A stretch of DNA of 64,000 bases from JBCCCJ01 sp039029315 (lineage in GTDB: Bacteria; Bacteroidota; Bacteroidia; J057): assembly GCA_039029315.1 (NCBI GenBank), contig JBCCGK010000011.1, positions 1 to 64,000 on the forward strand. Reading direction: 5' to 3'. Positions 36,443 to 45,386 of this stretch are shown here, one piece after another (position 1 is the stretch's first letter; every line of letters starts with the position of its first letter). The translations under genes were made by a program, and so were the position numbers. The notes under the pieces were generated by a model. That model was given only the letters and a program-made list of their open reading frames with translations. It made no database searches and was not told the origin of the DNA.

Positions 36443-37249
36443 TTATTTTCCATAATGAAAGAATGAAAATGAAAGTGGGGCCAGCGGTTTCTCCTGCTCC
36501 TCCCTTTCTTCCTGAATCAGCAGGGTATACCAGCCGCCAACAAATGATGTTTCGCTTGTTCCATTCCCGTTTATACAAGGCAGTTCGATGTCAAATAATG
36601 ATCCAGATTCTGACAGGCGATCACTACACAAGAGATGAGAGGGGTTGGCTGTTTTTCCTCGATAAAGATAATAGGAATACTTGCTTATTGGTTTGCCTTT
36701 TCTTCTAAATGTGGCAAAGTATGTTCCTTTGAAAGAGGGAACAGTAGGGTTTTTCCTAACAAATGCTGGTACATATTTGTGGCTTTCTCCGATTCCGATT
36801 TTTACCAATACTGCCAATTCAAGCCAACCAATTTGCTTTGTTTTTTTTGCCAAACATCTGTCCACGGGCCAGGGTCCAAATTTGTGCCAGGTGGATAGTT
36901 TTTTCGTTTCTACGGCTTTGACCTCCATCCAATACTTTTTTCCACCCCCGGAATCTTCTGCCTTGAGATAGATATGAGGGGTATCAGGGACATAATAATG
37001 TACCCACAACGTTTCCTGCTTCGAGAAGTCGTATGGTTCCATTTCGCCTACAAGAGATACAAGCTCAAGCTTGGAGTTGCCGCTAAGGTCGATCGAATAA
37101 AACCCTTCAAAACAATTCCCTCGATCATTGCTGATTAGCCATGCCTTCTTACGCGGCGACAGTCGAGCTCTGCCATCTGTAACTGTCTGAGCATGAGTTA
37201 AAAAAATCTGCAAAAACAGATAAGGAAACAAGACCAAAATCCTGCTCAT
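36443..37249 (-). CDS. Secreted protein of unknown function
   Basis: A 268-residue exported protein with a signal peptide over residues 1-20 (ending THAQ). The mature part is beta-rich and aromatic (KKYWMEVKAVETKKLSTWHKF; FVGGWYTLLIQEE) with three cysteines; no family is recognised. The gene is followed after 32 bases by the EAD-like membrane-protein gene, so the two are probably one operon, and the protein may meet the periplasmic part of that membrane protein. Confidence 0.6.
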   Translation of the reverse strand: MSRILVLFPYLFLQIFLTHAQTVTDGRARLSPRKKAWLISNDRGNCFEGFYSIDLSGNSKLELVSLVGEMEPYDFSKQETLWVHYYVPDTPHIYLKAEDSGGGKKYWMEVKAVETKKLSTWHKFGPWPVDRCLAKKTKQIGWLELAVLVKIGIGESHKYVPAFVRKNPTVPSFKGTYFATFRRKGKPISKYSYYLYRGKTANPSHLLCSDRLSESGSLFDIELPCINGNGTSETSFVGGWYTLLIQEEREEQEKPLAPLSFSFFHYGK

Positions 37250-37443
37250 TTTGGTAAAATTAGATACTCTGTCTAGTGAGAAATGAAAATGTCAATTTTG
37301 TGTCAAAGTAAAACAAAAAATCCAATTACTCAATAGAAAGATGCAAAAAGTCATTCATTGGATGGGTGACAGCTCAGCTGTTGTGGAAATCAACTGGACC
37401 CAACGGCAACAAGAAATCCCTTCTGGGGCATGGGCTCCTTCTT

Positions 37444-39000
37444 TCATTTCTCTTTCTTCGGGATCTTGCTCATTGCCCGTTCGCTGATGGCTGTAATGGA
37501 GAGGGAAGGATTCACGCCGGGATTGGCTGAGATCATAGAGCCATCACAGATAAGCATATTTTTGTACCCGAATACTTCATTGTTGGCATTGATTACTCCT
37601 TTTTCTGGATCAGCTCCCATGCCAGCTCCTCCCAGAATATGAGCCGTGGACGGAATCCCAAAGAGCGTTTCTGCAAAACTGACAAAGGCTTTGCCATTGA
37701 CCAGCCCTCGATATCGGTCCACCAGGTCCTTGGCTTCTGGAATAAATGGACTGGGTTTGGGCCCGCTTTCCAATACTGTCTTCATTGGGGTGATCAATCC
37801 TTTCTTGATGCGAATGGTGCTATTGAGGCTTTGCATGAAGAGCAAAACTGTAGATTTTTGGGAGAATCCTTTTCCAAAAAGGATTCGGAAAAAAGAAACA
37901 GGATCTTTGACAATGCCCCAAAACATGTGGAAGGCACGGCTCAACATATTTTTTCCATATGCCATAGGAAGCAACATCACTTTGAAAAAACCAGACCCTT
38001 TTCCATAGCGAACAGGCTCCAAATGGCTGTTCTCATCCGTATGTAAGATGGAGCCAATGGCGATCCCTTGCGTAAAATCTTGCTCTTTGTCCTCGCTTGC
38101 GACATAGACGAGTGCTTCATTATTGGTGCGAACATGGTGGCCCAATCTGTCAGACAAGTTGGGAAGAGATCGATCTTTGATCTTCTGTAAGAGCGGGACA
38201 GTGCCCAGGACTCCGCCGGCAAAGATGACCCCCGCTGTTAAGGTTGTCTGTACTTTTCCTTTGGAGGCTTTGTAGAATATCTCGTATCCTTGACTTCCAT
38301 CTTCTGCACCTTGGGGTTTCACATCCAAAACCTCATGTTCCGCAAGGATTTCTGCCCCGAGTTGTTGTGCCAGATAGAGGTAGTTTTTGTCAAGTGAATT
38401 CTTGGCATTGTGACGACAGCCTGTCATACATTCCCCACAGTGAATACAACCCGTTCGGTCAGGGCCTTTGCCCCCAAAATAAGGATCAGGAACAGTTTTT
38501 CCAGGCTGGCCGAAATATACCCCCACTTTGGTCTGATCAAAATGTTCTGATCGACCAATGTCCTTTGCCAGTTGTTTGAGGGCTTTGTCTGCTGGACCAG
38601 CACTTGGATTTTTTGCTGCCCCCAACATGTGGTAGGCAGTTTCATAAAATGGGGCCAGTTCCGTCTCCCAATCAGCGAGATTCGCCCAGCTTCCCGATGA
38701 AAAAAAAGCTTTCTTGGGAATCGGCAGAGTATTGGCATAGGTAAGGGAGCCGCCTCCCACCCCTACACCTGAAAGAACCGTGACATGATTGAGAAAGGTA
38801 ATTTTGAAAAATCCCTTCAACCCAATCCGAGGATCCCATAACCAATTACGCACATCCCAATTGTTTTTGGGAAAATCTTTGGCAGCCCACCACTTGCCTT
38901 TCTCGATCACGAGGACCTTATATCCTTTCTCGGACAGTCGGAGCGCACTGACTGATCCACCAAATCCACTCCCAATAATGACGTAATCGTATTTTTCCAT
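37444..39000 (-). CDS. GMC-type FAD-dependent oxidoreductase (cholesterol-oxidase-like)
   Basis: A 518-residue flavoenzyme. It opens with the FAD motif GSGFGGSVSALRL and LVIEKGK, continues with GVGGGSLTYANT, and ends with NPSLSITAISERAM as in GMC oxidoreductases. A cysteine-rich insert, C-IH-C-GE-C-MTG-C (about residues 153-163), looks like a metal or iron-sulfur site and is common to one GMC subgroup. Substrate is likely a sterol, alcohol or sugar hydroxyl; unknown. I prefer ATG at 39000 over a TTG five codons upstream. It diverges from the SDR operon with only 44 bases between the starts, suggesting shared control. Confidence 0.88.
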   Translation of the reverse strand: MEKYDYVIIGSGFGGSVSALRLSEKGYKVLVIEKGKWWAAKDFPKNNWDVRNWLWDPRIGLKGFFKITFLNHVTVLSGVGVGGGSLTYANTLPIPKKAFFSSGSWANLADWETELAPFYETAYHMLGAAKNPSAGPADKALKQLAKDIGRSEHFDQTKVGVYFGQPGKTVPDPYFGGKGPDRTGCIHCGECMTGCRHNAKNSLDKNYLYLAQQLGAEILAEHEVLDVKPQGAEDGSQGYEIFYKASKGKVQTTLTAGVIFAGGVLGTVPLLQKIKDRSLPNLSDRLGHHVRTNNEALVYVASEDKEQDFTQGIAIGSILHTDENSHLEPVRYGKGSGFFKVMLLPMAYGKNMLSRAFHMFWGIVKDPVSFFRILFGKGFSQKSTVLLFMQSLNSTIRIKKGLITPMKTVLESGPKPSPFIPEAKDLVDRYRGLVNGKAFVSFAETLFGIPSTAHILGGAGMGADPEKGVINANNEVFGYKNMLICDGSMISANPGVNPSLSITAISERAMSKIPKKEK

Positions 39001-39044
39001 GAATTTTTTTTGCAAAAAGATCCTACGATGCTCAAATTACCCAG

Positions 39045-39803
39045 ATGGAATTTACAAACAAAGTCATCGTCATAACCGGAGCAGGCTCTGGCATAGGAAG
39101 AATCACTGCTCATGCCTTTGCCAACCAAGGAGGTACCGTAATTGTTTCTGATATCAATGTGAAGGGCGGAAATGAAACTGTTTCGCAAATCACAGAAAGT
39201 GGAGGAAAAGCAAGCTTCATCGAAGCCAATGTGGCAAAATTCGAGGAAGTAGAACAGCTCATCCACCAAACAGTCGAGGAGTTCGGTCGATTGGATGTTG
39301 CAGTCAACAATGCCGGTATTGGGAGCGCACCCGCTCGGACAACAGAGACCAAACTGGAAGACTGGGATCGGGTCATGGCAGTCAATGCGACGGGCGTTTT
39401 TTATTGCATGAAGGTCGAGATTGAACAGATGCTCAAGCAAGGAGGGGGTGTCATTGTCAATACTTCCTCTATTGCAGGTTTGCGGGGGCTCCCCAACAAT
39501 CTGGCCTATGTAGCGAGCAAGCATGCCGTAGTCGGAATGACCAAAACGGCGGCTATGGAATACGCCCGCAGCAATATTCGCATCAATGCTATTTGTCCGG
39601 TTTTCACAGTCACCCCATTGTTTAATCCTGAAGAAATGGACAAGTATTCTGCCGGGATTTCTGACAAACTCAAAAAACTCATTCCGATGAAGCGGTTTGC
39701 CGATCCGGTAGAGATGGCCAATACCATTCTGTGGTTGAGCTCAGATCAATCAAGTTTCGTCAATGGACATGCCATGCCTGTAGATGGAGGATTGACCGCC
39801 TAA
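39045..39803 (+). CDS. Short-chain dehydrogenase/reductase
   Basis: A 252-residue classical SDR: TGAGSGIG (about residues 11-18), NNAG (about 88-91), catalytic Ser in NTSSIAG, Tyr/Lys in YVASK (about 153-157), and the final VDGG. Substrate cannot be read from sequence. It starts a plus-strand run (gaps of 23 and 21 bases) with an unknown protein and a VOC protein, and diverges tightly from the GMC oxidoreductase, so both redox enzymes may serve one pathway. Confidence 0.9.
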   Translation: MEFTNKVIVITGAGSGIGRITAHAFANQGGTVIVSDINVKGGNETVSQITESGGKASFIEANVAKFEEVEQLIHQTVEEFGRLDVAVNNAGIGSAPARTTETKLEDWDRVMAVNATGVFYCMKVEIEQMLKQGGGVIVNTSSIAGLRGLPNNLAYVASKHAVVGMTKTAAMEYARSNIRINAICPVFTVTPLFNPEEMDKYSAGISDKLKKLIPMKRFADPVEMANTILWLSSDQSSFVNGHAMPVDGGLTA

Positions 39804-39826
39804 TTCATATCTGATGCCTAGCCTTT

Positions 39827-40759
39827 ATGGACAACAAGATACTTGCCAGGATTCTTGCCAAACAAGGGGAAGAGAGTGTCTATGAGTTTTTGACGCAGAG
39901 TCTTTCTTCTTCAGAACTCAATAGTCTTATGATGGCAGTCTTCGCTGCCAGAAGCGAGCGCATCAGTCCTGCTGATGTGTTAAGAAGTTATACCCAGAAT
40001 CGCTTTGTGGGTTCTGTTTCCTACGATCCTGTTGCATTTGCAGCTGATGAGGCGAAACTGTTGAAGGTGGTTCAGGCCGAAGGCTTTGAAATCATGGATT
40101 TCTCTCCGCTTACGCCCTTGGGAAGTAGTTCTGCTCTGGGAACTGTTGATCAAAAAAAGATCATCGCTGCGGGGCGCAATACCGAAGTGATTTCTGATAT
40201 CACCAATGTCCTTGCACTGGAAATTGCCAGGAGAAAAAAAGAAGAGCCGAGCCTGAAAACGATGCATGCCTCTGCTGCTTTTCGGCATATCAGAGGACAA
40301 CAATTCGACATGCCTGGATTTACGCCATTTTTCAAAATCCTGAGTCTTGTATCCAGTGGGAGAGATCTGGGAAATTATCAGATGGAACTTCAGACAATTG
40401 CCAAACATATTCGTACCTATATTGCGCTGTTTGACAAGGGCCTGGGTATAGGTTCTGAGCTGCTTAGCCTGTCTCTAACATCCCTTTATGGGGAGAATCG
40501 ATCCCAATTGATGGAGGCTGCAAGAGGGATAATCAATGAATCAGGACTGAAGATAGAACTGAAGGAGCAAGCGAGGGAAGACAATTTGTACTATCATGAT
40601 TTTCGCTTTGCCATTGCTGTAAACATCGACGGACAATTCTTGGAGGTGATCGACGGAGGAAGTGTCAGTTGGACTCGGCAATTGCTCCAAAACAAAAAGG
40701 AAAGAATGGTCATCAGTGGGCTGGGAACAGAATATCTCTATCGCCTACTCAATCCATAA
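39827..40759 (+). CDS. Unknown protein, weakly class II aminoacyl-tRNA-synthetase-like
   Basis: A 310-residue soluble protein with no signal peptide. The middle segment (about 90-190) faintly recalls the core of class II synthetase-fold proteins: PLGSSSALGTVDQKKI, then HASAAFRHIRGQQF followed by FFKILSLV, in the order of motif-2-like strands. I cannot name the family and the resemblance may be chance. Its place inside the SDR-VOC operon suggests a metabolic role. If it is a synthetase-like paralogue, it would be one without an obvious anticodon-binding domain. Confidence 0.6.
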   Translation: MDNKILARILAKQGEESVYEFLTQSLSSSELNSLMMAVFAARSERISPADVLRSYTQNRFVGSVSYDPVAFAADEAKLLKVVQAEGFEIMDFSPLTPLGSSSALGTVDQKKIIAAGRNTEVISDITNVLALEIARRKKEEPSLKTMHASAAFRHIRGQQFDMPGFTPFFKILSLVSSGRDLGNYQMELQTIAKHIRTYIALFDKGLGIGSELLSLSLTSLYGENRSQLMEAARGIINESGLKIELKEQAREDNLYYHDFRFAIAVNIDGQFLEVIDGGSVSWTRQLLQNKKERMVISGLGTEYLYRLLNP

Positions 40760-40780
40760 GAAAGATAGAACAACAAGTAT

Positions 40781-41170
40781 ATGAACATTGAACATCTCGC
40801 GATTTGGGTTCAGGATCTGGACATCATGAAACGCTTCTATGAATCCTACTTTGGTGCCAGAGCAGGAGAGAAATACAGAAACTCCAAAAAGCAATTCGAA
40901 TCTTACTTCCTGTCTTTTGAGAGGGGCTGTCGCCTGGAATTGATGCATAGGCCAGACATTCCTGCCAATGTGAATGATCTGCTAAAGGAATATCAGGGAT
41001 TGATTCATTTTGCGATTTCTGTGGGTAGCAAGGAAAAGGTCGATAGTCTGACGGAAGACCTTCGATCTGCGGGCTATATGATTGTCGGAGAAGCGCGTAC
41101 CACTGGGGATGGCTATTATGAAAGTGTGGTTTTGGACCCGGAACAAAACCGCATTGAGATCACCATTTGA
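40781..41170 (+). CDS. VOC-superfamily (glyoxalase/bleomycin-resistance-like) protein
   Basis: A 129-residue single-module vicinal-oxygen-chelate protein: MNIEHLAIWVQDLDIMKRFY at the start, then the second half from LIHFAISVGSK to DPEQNRIEI with the metal-ligand Glu near residue 125. The His in EHLAIWV and the C-terminal Glu are in the usual metal-binding places. Likely a lyase, isomerase or dioxygenase; substrate unknown. It is last in the SDR operon. Confidence 0.9.
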   Translation: MNIEHLAIWVQDLDIMKRFYESYFGARAGEKYRNSKKQFESYFLSFERGCRLELMHRPDIPANVNDLLKEYQGLIHFAISVGSKEKVDSLTEDLRSAGYMIVGEARTTGDGYYESVVLDPEQNRIEITI

Positions 41171-41370
41171 GTTTGATCGCATTTATTGGTCGGGATGATG
41201 ACGTTGATATCAAAGGAGAATGGAGTTCAAGCTGTTTGTGATGAGGGACTTGTATCTGCTTTTTTGAGGCAGACAGAGACAATTGATTCATGAAAAATCA
41301 CGGCAATGCAAGTTTTGGTTGGATCTGGCATCTAAGAAGGAAAAGACACCATCTATCACAAGCCAAAGTC

Positions 41371-42411
41371 ATGAAGTCTGTTTCTTTTTCCCTCCCATTA
41401 TCTACAGTCATCTCTCTTTGCCTGGGGGGCATGCTCATTTCTTCCTGTTCTTCCCAACTAGGAAACTCAACACACAAAGAATCCGCTCAGGAGCAACTCG
41501 AATCTTCTACGCATGTTGACAATACCTTTTTGATCCATCTTGATCCAGAAGCTTGCCAGGTGGATATCGCGGACAAATTGGGGGTGAACAGTGTCTATGA
41601 AGAAGAGATCAATGAAAAAAAAGCGCTCCGCAACATTCGGATTAACAATATTGCCAGCCATGTGGTGGGAGCCTTTCCAAATAAGGGCAACCCAAACAGC
41701 ATCCGCGCGAGAAAAGCGAGCTATTCCATTCCCCTGAATCCCAGCTTCGCCAAGGAAGCTACCCATGCGCAGGGATATGATTCAGGTGTCCTCTTTAGTG
41801 GAGTTGGCATCGATCCATTTACCGCAGAATTTTTCATCGGAACGGAGGGCCATGCAAATATGGAGTGGAATATCACCACCTTGACCACAACCGAGGACTT
41901 GGGACTGGATTGCAACAATGCCCATGTGCAGCCCAGTGGAAAATATCATTATCATGGAACCCCTTCTGCCTATCTGGCTGATTTGGGAGTGGATGGGAGC
42001 CAAATGGTCAAAGTAGGCTATGCTGCAGATGGATTTCCAATTTATTACAAATATGGAATGGACGATAGCGGAACCATTGTCGTCCATGAAAGTGGCTACA
42101 CCCTCAGACTGGGAGAGCGTCCTGGTGATGGGATCACTGCACCAGATGGCCGCTACAATGGGAGATATTTTCAGGATTATGAATATGTCGAAGGGCTGTC
42201 AGACCTGGATGCTTGCAATGGGAGATGGGGCAAAACACCAGAAAGTGAGCACGAATATTATTATGTAATCACAGATAACTTTCCATCGGTTCCTTTATGC
42301 TTCTCTGGGACGCCCAGCACAGATTTCAGGAAAATGGGAAGACCTCCTCGTCCGGGCGGCCGCCCTCCGCATCCTCCCGGCCGAGAAGGTCAACGACCCA
42401 GAAGGCATTGA
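41371..42411 (+). CDS. YHYH-domain lipoprotein
   Basis: A 346-residue lipoprotein (lipobox ISSC, Cys26). The central and C-terminal parts form a YHYH domain, named after its motif, seen here as GKYHYHGTPSAYL (about residues 190-202), with an upstream NNAHVQPSG and a downstream GYAADGFPIYYKYG. The last 25 residues are a Pro/Arg/Gly-rich tail (GRPPRPGGRPPHPPGREG). The function of the domain is not established; clustered His residues suggest metal binding. The start at 41371 is set by the signal peptide; an in-frame ATG at 41290 exists. A periplasmic protein gene follows after 89 bases. Confidence 0.85.
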   Translation: MKSVSFSLPLSTVISLCLGGMLISSCSSQLGNSTHKESAQEQLESSTHVDNTFLIHLDPEACQVDIADKLGVNSVYEEEINEKKALRNIRINNIASHVVGAFPNKGNPNSIRARKASYSIPLNPSFAKEATHAQGYDSGVLFSGVGIDPFTAEFFIGTEGHANMEWNITTLTTTEDLGLDCNNAHVQPSGKYHYHGTPSAYLADLGVDGSQMVKVGYAADGFPIYYKYGMDDSGTIVVHESGYTLRLGERPGDGITAPDGRYNGRYFQDYEYVEGLSDLDACNGRWGKTPESEHEYYYVITDNFPSVPLCFSGTPSTDFRKMGRPPRPGGRPPHPPGREGQRPRRH

Positions 42412-42500
42412 ATCGAACAAAATGTAAGCTGAAATACAACATCTTTGGGATTTTGGAGTCAATATTGTGAGAAATAGAACCTGACGATAGAAAGATTGTG

Positions 42501-43136
42501 ATGAGGAAATATATATGTGTGCAAATCTTCCTGCTTTTGATATGCTTTTTTGCCGCAAATCATTCCCTACGGGCACATGATCCGGATCAAATTACGTATC
42601 AATTCTGGCAGGAAGAAAAGGATGGAATCTTGACGATCCATTTGACACCCAAAGGCGCTATCGACTTGCTCCGCTACCTGACGCCTGAATTGCAAAGCTC
42701 GGCTGTCATTCAGGTGGGGCAATACAGCTCGGAATTGACACAATACTTCAATCAAAGCATTGATCTGAACATTCAGGGACAAAACATCGAATTGGAGCTG
42801 TTGCGATCCGATTTGGTCAATCATGACGCGGTGATGGAGTTTCGACTGAAGTCTTTTCCCGGCTCATTTGAGAACTATAACCTTCAATTGTCCAGCTTTA
42901 CTGAGGTGTATCGGCATGTGACCAACCACATCACGCTCGAATTGTCCGATGGAGCCCAACATTGTGAACTCAATGCAGAGAACATGAGTTGCTCGTCCAG
43001 ACAGACATTGGCAGCGGGGGACCTATCCCTGGCCAATCAAGCCTCTCTTGCTGGATATTTCAGATTAGGGGGAATGGTGTTTTTGCTTCTTGGAATCTAT
43101 TTCTTTTGGAGAGAAATGTATTATGCAAAGTCATGA
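42501..43136 (+). CDS. Exported protein with a C-terminal membrane anchor, function unknown
   Basis: A 211-residue protein with a signal peptide (about residues 1-23, ending LRA, with HDPDQ following), a beta-rich periplasmic domain, and a C-terminal transmembrane helix (about 185-203, MVFLLLGIYFFW). The pattern resembles small Bacteroidota periplasmic proteins found beside YHYH and HupE-like genes, but I cannot name it surely. A GTG one codon upstream is possible; I prefer the ATG. Its stop overlaps the start of the acetyltransferase pseudogene as ATGA. Confidence 0.65.
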   Translation: MRKYICVQIFLLLICFFAANHSLRAHDPDQITYQFWQEEKDGILTIHLTPKGAIDLLRYLTPELQSSAVIQVGQYSSELTQYFNQSIDLNIQGQNIELELLRSDLVNHDAVMEFRLKSFPGSFENYNLQLSSFTEVYRHVTNHITLELSDGAQHCELNAENMSCSSRQTLAAGDLSLANQASLAGYFRLGGMVFLLLGIYFFWREMYYAKS

Positions 43137-43633
43137 ACCCTCACATTCATTTGGTGAAGATTCAGGAAGAGGAAAAATCAGTCCTGTAGAATCTATTTGA
43201 ATTGTATAGGTATGACTTCAGTGAATTCACCCGGGAAGATGTGAATGCTCATGGTCTATATGGCTATAAATATCTCGATCATTATTGGACAGAGGCAGGC
43301 CGCTATGCCTATTTCATCCAGATAGATGAACAATATGCAGGATTTGTATTGATTCGGACTGAGATCGAAGGCGAGTTCCACAGCGGCATTCATTCCATCG
43401 CAGAATTTTTCGTTCTCAAAAAATATAGGCGTATGGGCATCGGTAGACAGGTTGCGGTACAAGCTTTTGATCAATACCCTGGAACATGGGAAGTATGCCA
43501 GGAGCCCGAAAACAAGCCTTCCATCCTTTTTTGGGACAGAATTGTTGGAGAGTATACCCACAATCAATTTGAGGTCCGGATGGGAAGCAAACAAAGAGTG
43601 CTTATCTTTCAGAGTCCAGCAGCTCGAATCTAA
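43133..43633 (+). pseudogene. GNAT acetyltransferase broken by an in-frame amber codon
   Basis: The frame starting at ATG 43133, which overlaps the upstream stop as ATGA, reads as a GNAT N-terminus (HLVKIQEEEKSVL), meets TAG at codon 19 (43187-43189), and continues without shift as NLFELYRYDFSEF and a complete GNAT domain: FFVLKKYRRMGIGRQVAVQAF (motif A, R-x-x-G-x-G), then NKPSILFWDRIVG. One base change in a Gln or Lys codon would explain it. A shorter product from a TTG at 43202 could still be made but would lack the first helix-strand. Confidence 0.8.
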
Positions 43634-43804
43634 TAGGTTTTTTCTTTCAGAGTTTTCCCTTCACTTGCAGAAAAATTTGTGTAACAGGCCCCAGAAGCAC
43701 TCCCGACCATTTTGGGAAGCCAAAAGTATACGGAATAGTATGAGGATGTATTGTCTGTTCAAACTGAAAGAGGACGATAATTGCCTCTATTACAATCCTG
43801 ATGC

Positions 43805-43839
43805 TAGGGACAGATGCAATCTATGCAATCTGTCCCTAC
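43805..43839. repeat. REP-like hairpin with a CTAC foot
   Basis: An 11-base perfect stem TAGGGACAGAT / ATCTGTCCCTA around a 12-base loop, ending CTAC, so its reverse complement starts GTAG like the arms of the BIME elements. It is followed by CGGTTTTATTTTG and could also stop transcription. The rest of the 395-base gap 43634-44028 shows nothing else. Confidence 0.6.
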
Positions 43840-44028
43840 GGTTTTATTTTGAATGTGACAGGTGTTGTACACCCAAAGATAAGACTGCATCAAAGATGTC
43901 TTTTCCTATTGATCTATGAGGATTTCCACTGTTGCTCCCAACTACTGATATGTCTCTTTCCCTGCTCAGGGATACCCGAAGGATATTTCGCGGAGGGAGG
44001 GTGTTAGATAGGAGTTCGCAGCCAAATA

Positions 44029-44955
44029 TTAATTGCTTTTTCTGATTTTTTTGTTGTCGTTATTACTTTCCAATAATTCCGCAGGAAGGCCCCATAGAGA
44101 TGTCCCCCCGGGATTTACGATAAGTTTGGAATTCGGAGAAGAAGACAATTTATGAATCGCTTCAATGGCTCTGTATTTGAGCACCTCCTCGGACAGAGAT
44201 TCTTTCAGGACAACATTGGCATGTGCTTCTGCATCTGCTTGTAATTTTGTAGCATTCGCCTTGGCCTCTGCTCGCAGTTCCATGGAGCGTTTTTCAGCTT
44301 CGGCAGAAAGAATCTGGGCATCTCTTTCGCCTTTGGCTTCAATGATGGCTCGTTCAGAATCCGCTTGCTGTTGTTGTTTGACAAATTCCATGCGCTGTGC
44401 TTCTTGCTCAGCCTCCAGTTTTTGCTCGATTGCCTGAGTCAAGCCCTGAGGCAACATGATGCTTTTCATCAGAACATTGTCGAGAATGATTCCCCTTTGA
44501 GCGAGAATCTTGTTCATGCGGGTTTTGATTTCTTCTTCGATGGTAGATCGGGCTCCTGAGTGCATATCCTTGGCATAGAATCTGGACGAAACATCTGCTG
44601 TCGCTGATCGAAATACGGGAGAAATTAGCTGGCTTTCAAAGTTCATTCCCACTTCTTTGAGAAGCTTGGGTGCGTAGGATGGGTCCACGTGGTACAAGAT
44701 CGAAATTTCGGATTGGATGGTTAATCCTTCTTTGGAAGGAAGGGGGAGTTTCACTCTGAGATTGACAGTTCGGGTAGGGATTCTAAATACGGTGGTATTA
44801 AAAGGGTTGACCTGAGTTCTGCCTTCGAGCAAAACATTGTTGTCGATCACGCCTTTCACGCGTTTCACGCCCACTTCTCCTTGATTGATCGTAACACAAG
44901 AGGTACTGAGACAGAGGAGTAAAGTCGTCCCAATCAACATTTTGATAAAATTCAT
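44029..44955 (-). CDS. SPFH/prohibitin-family protein
   Basis: A 308-residue protein. A hydrophobic N-terminus ends LSTSC (Cys20, a possible lipidation site). An SPFH band follows (about residues 25-180; INQGEVGVKRVKGVI, FNTTVFRIPTRTVNLRV, LKSIMLPQGL) and then an Ala/Glu-rich coiled coil (about 170-265). Prohibitin-like proteins form large membrane rings that organise proteases and lipids; bacterial HflC/HflK are relatives. A free gene with no HflK or NfeD partner. The 431-base gap on its upstream side holds a hairpin at 45266. Confidence 0.9.
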   Translation of the reverse strand: MNFIKMLIGTTLLLCLSTSCVTINQGEVGVKRVKGVIDNNVLLEGRTQVNPFNTTVFRIPTRTVNLRVKLPLPSKEGLTIQSEISILYHVDPSYAPKLLKEVGMNFESQLISPVFRSATADVSSRFYAKDMHSGARSTIEEEIKTRMNKILAQRGIILDNVLMKSIMLPQGLTQAIEQKLEAEQEAQRMEFVKQQQQADSERAIIEAKGERDAQILSAEAEKRSMELRAEAKANATKLQADAEAHANVVLKESLSEEVLKYRAIEAIHKLSSSPNSKLIVNPGGTSLWGLPAELLESNNDNKKIRKSN

Positions 44956-45265
44956 GGATGGTTGTTAAGGGTAAAAGATAGATGTGTGAAAGATTTGGTG
45001 GATGTACGAGTAAAATTACCTTCAAAATGGCTAGAAAATAGCACCACTCTTACACGCATGATAGCTGACAATACATCAATATTCATTCCTGTACATTCGT
45101 TCGTGAACATTCTGTCCATATGGATAGATGAGGGACTGACTCACAGTCGCTAGACACACCGCTAAGTAGAGCTTCAGATTGGCAGATCTGGTAGGAAAAA
45201 TTTCACAACAATAGCTGGAAAGATGACGTAAATAGAATTCAAAAAAGAAAATCCTTACACTCGTT

Positions 45266-45300
45266 TTTCCGAAGACCGAAAAAACTTTTTTCTTCGGAAA
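45266..45300. promoter_or_regulatory. 10-base hairpin upstream of the multi-PAS kinase
   Basis: TTTCCGAAGA (45266-45275) pairs perfectly with TCTTCGGAAA (45291-45300) across a 15-base loop that itself contains an A-run and a T-run. It lies 87 bases before the kinase start, so it may fall in its leader or be the terminator of an unseen transcript. The remainder of 44956-45386 contains nothing I recognise. Confidence 0.35.
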
Positions 45301-45386
45301 TTCTTTCGTAAGATTAAATAGATACGTTTTTATCGTTTTTCTTACAGCTTTACATCCCAGGCCTGTCAGATTAACAACCCACACAT

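Noticed and set aside
43801..44007. A 68-codon open frame after the GNAT pseudogene
   Set aside because: It begins inside the REP-like hairpin and has no protein-like pattern.
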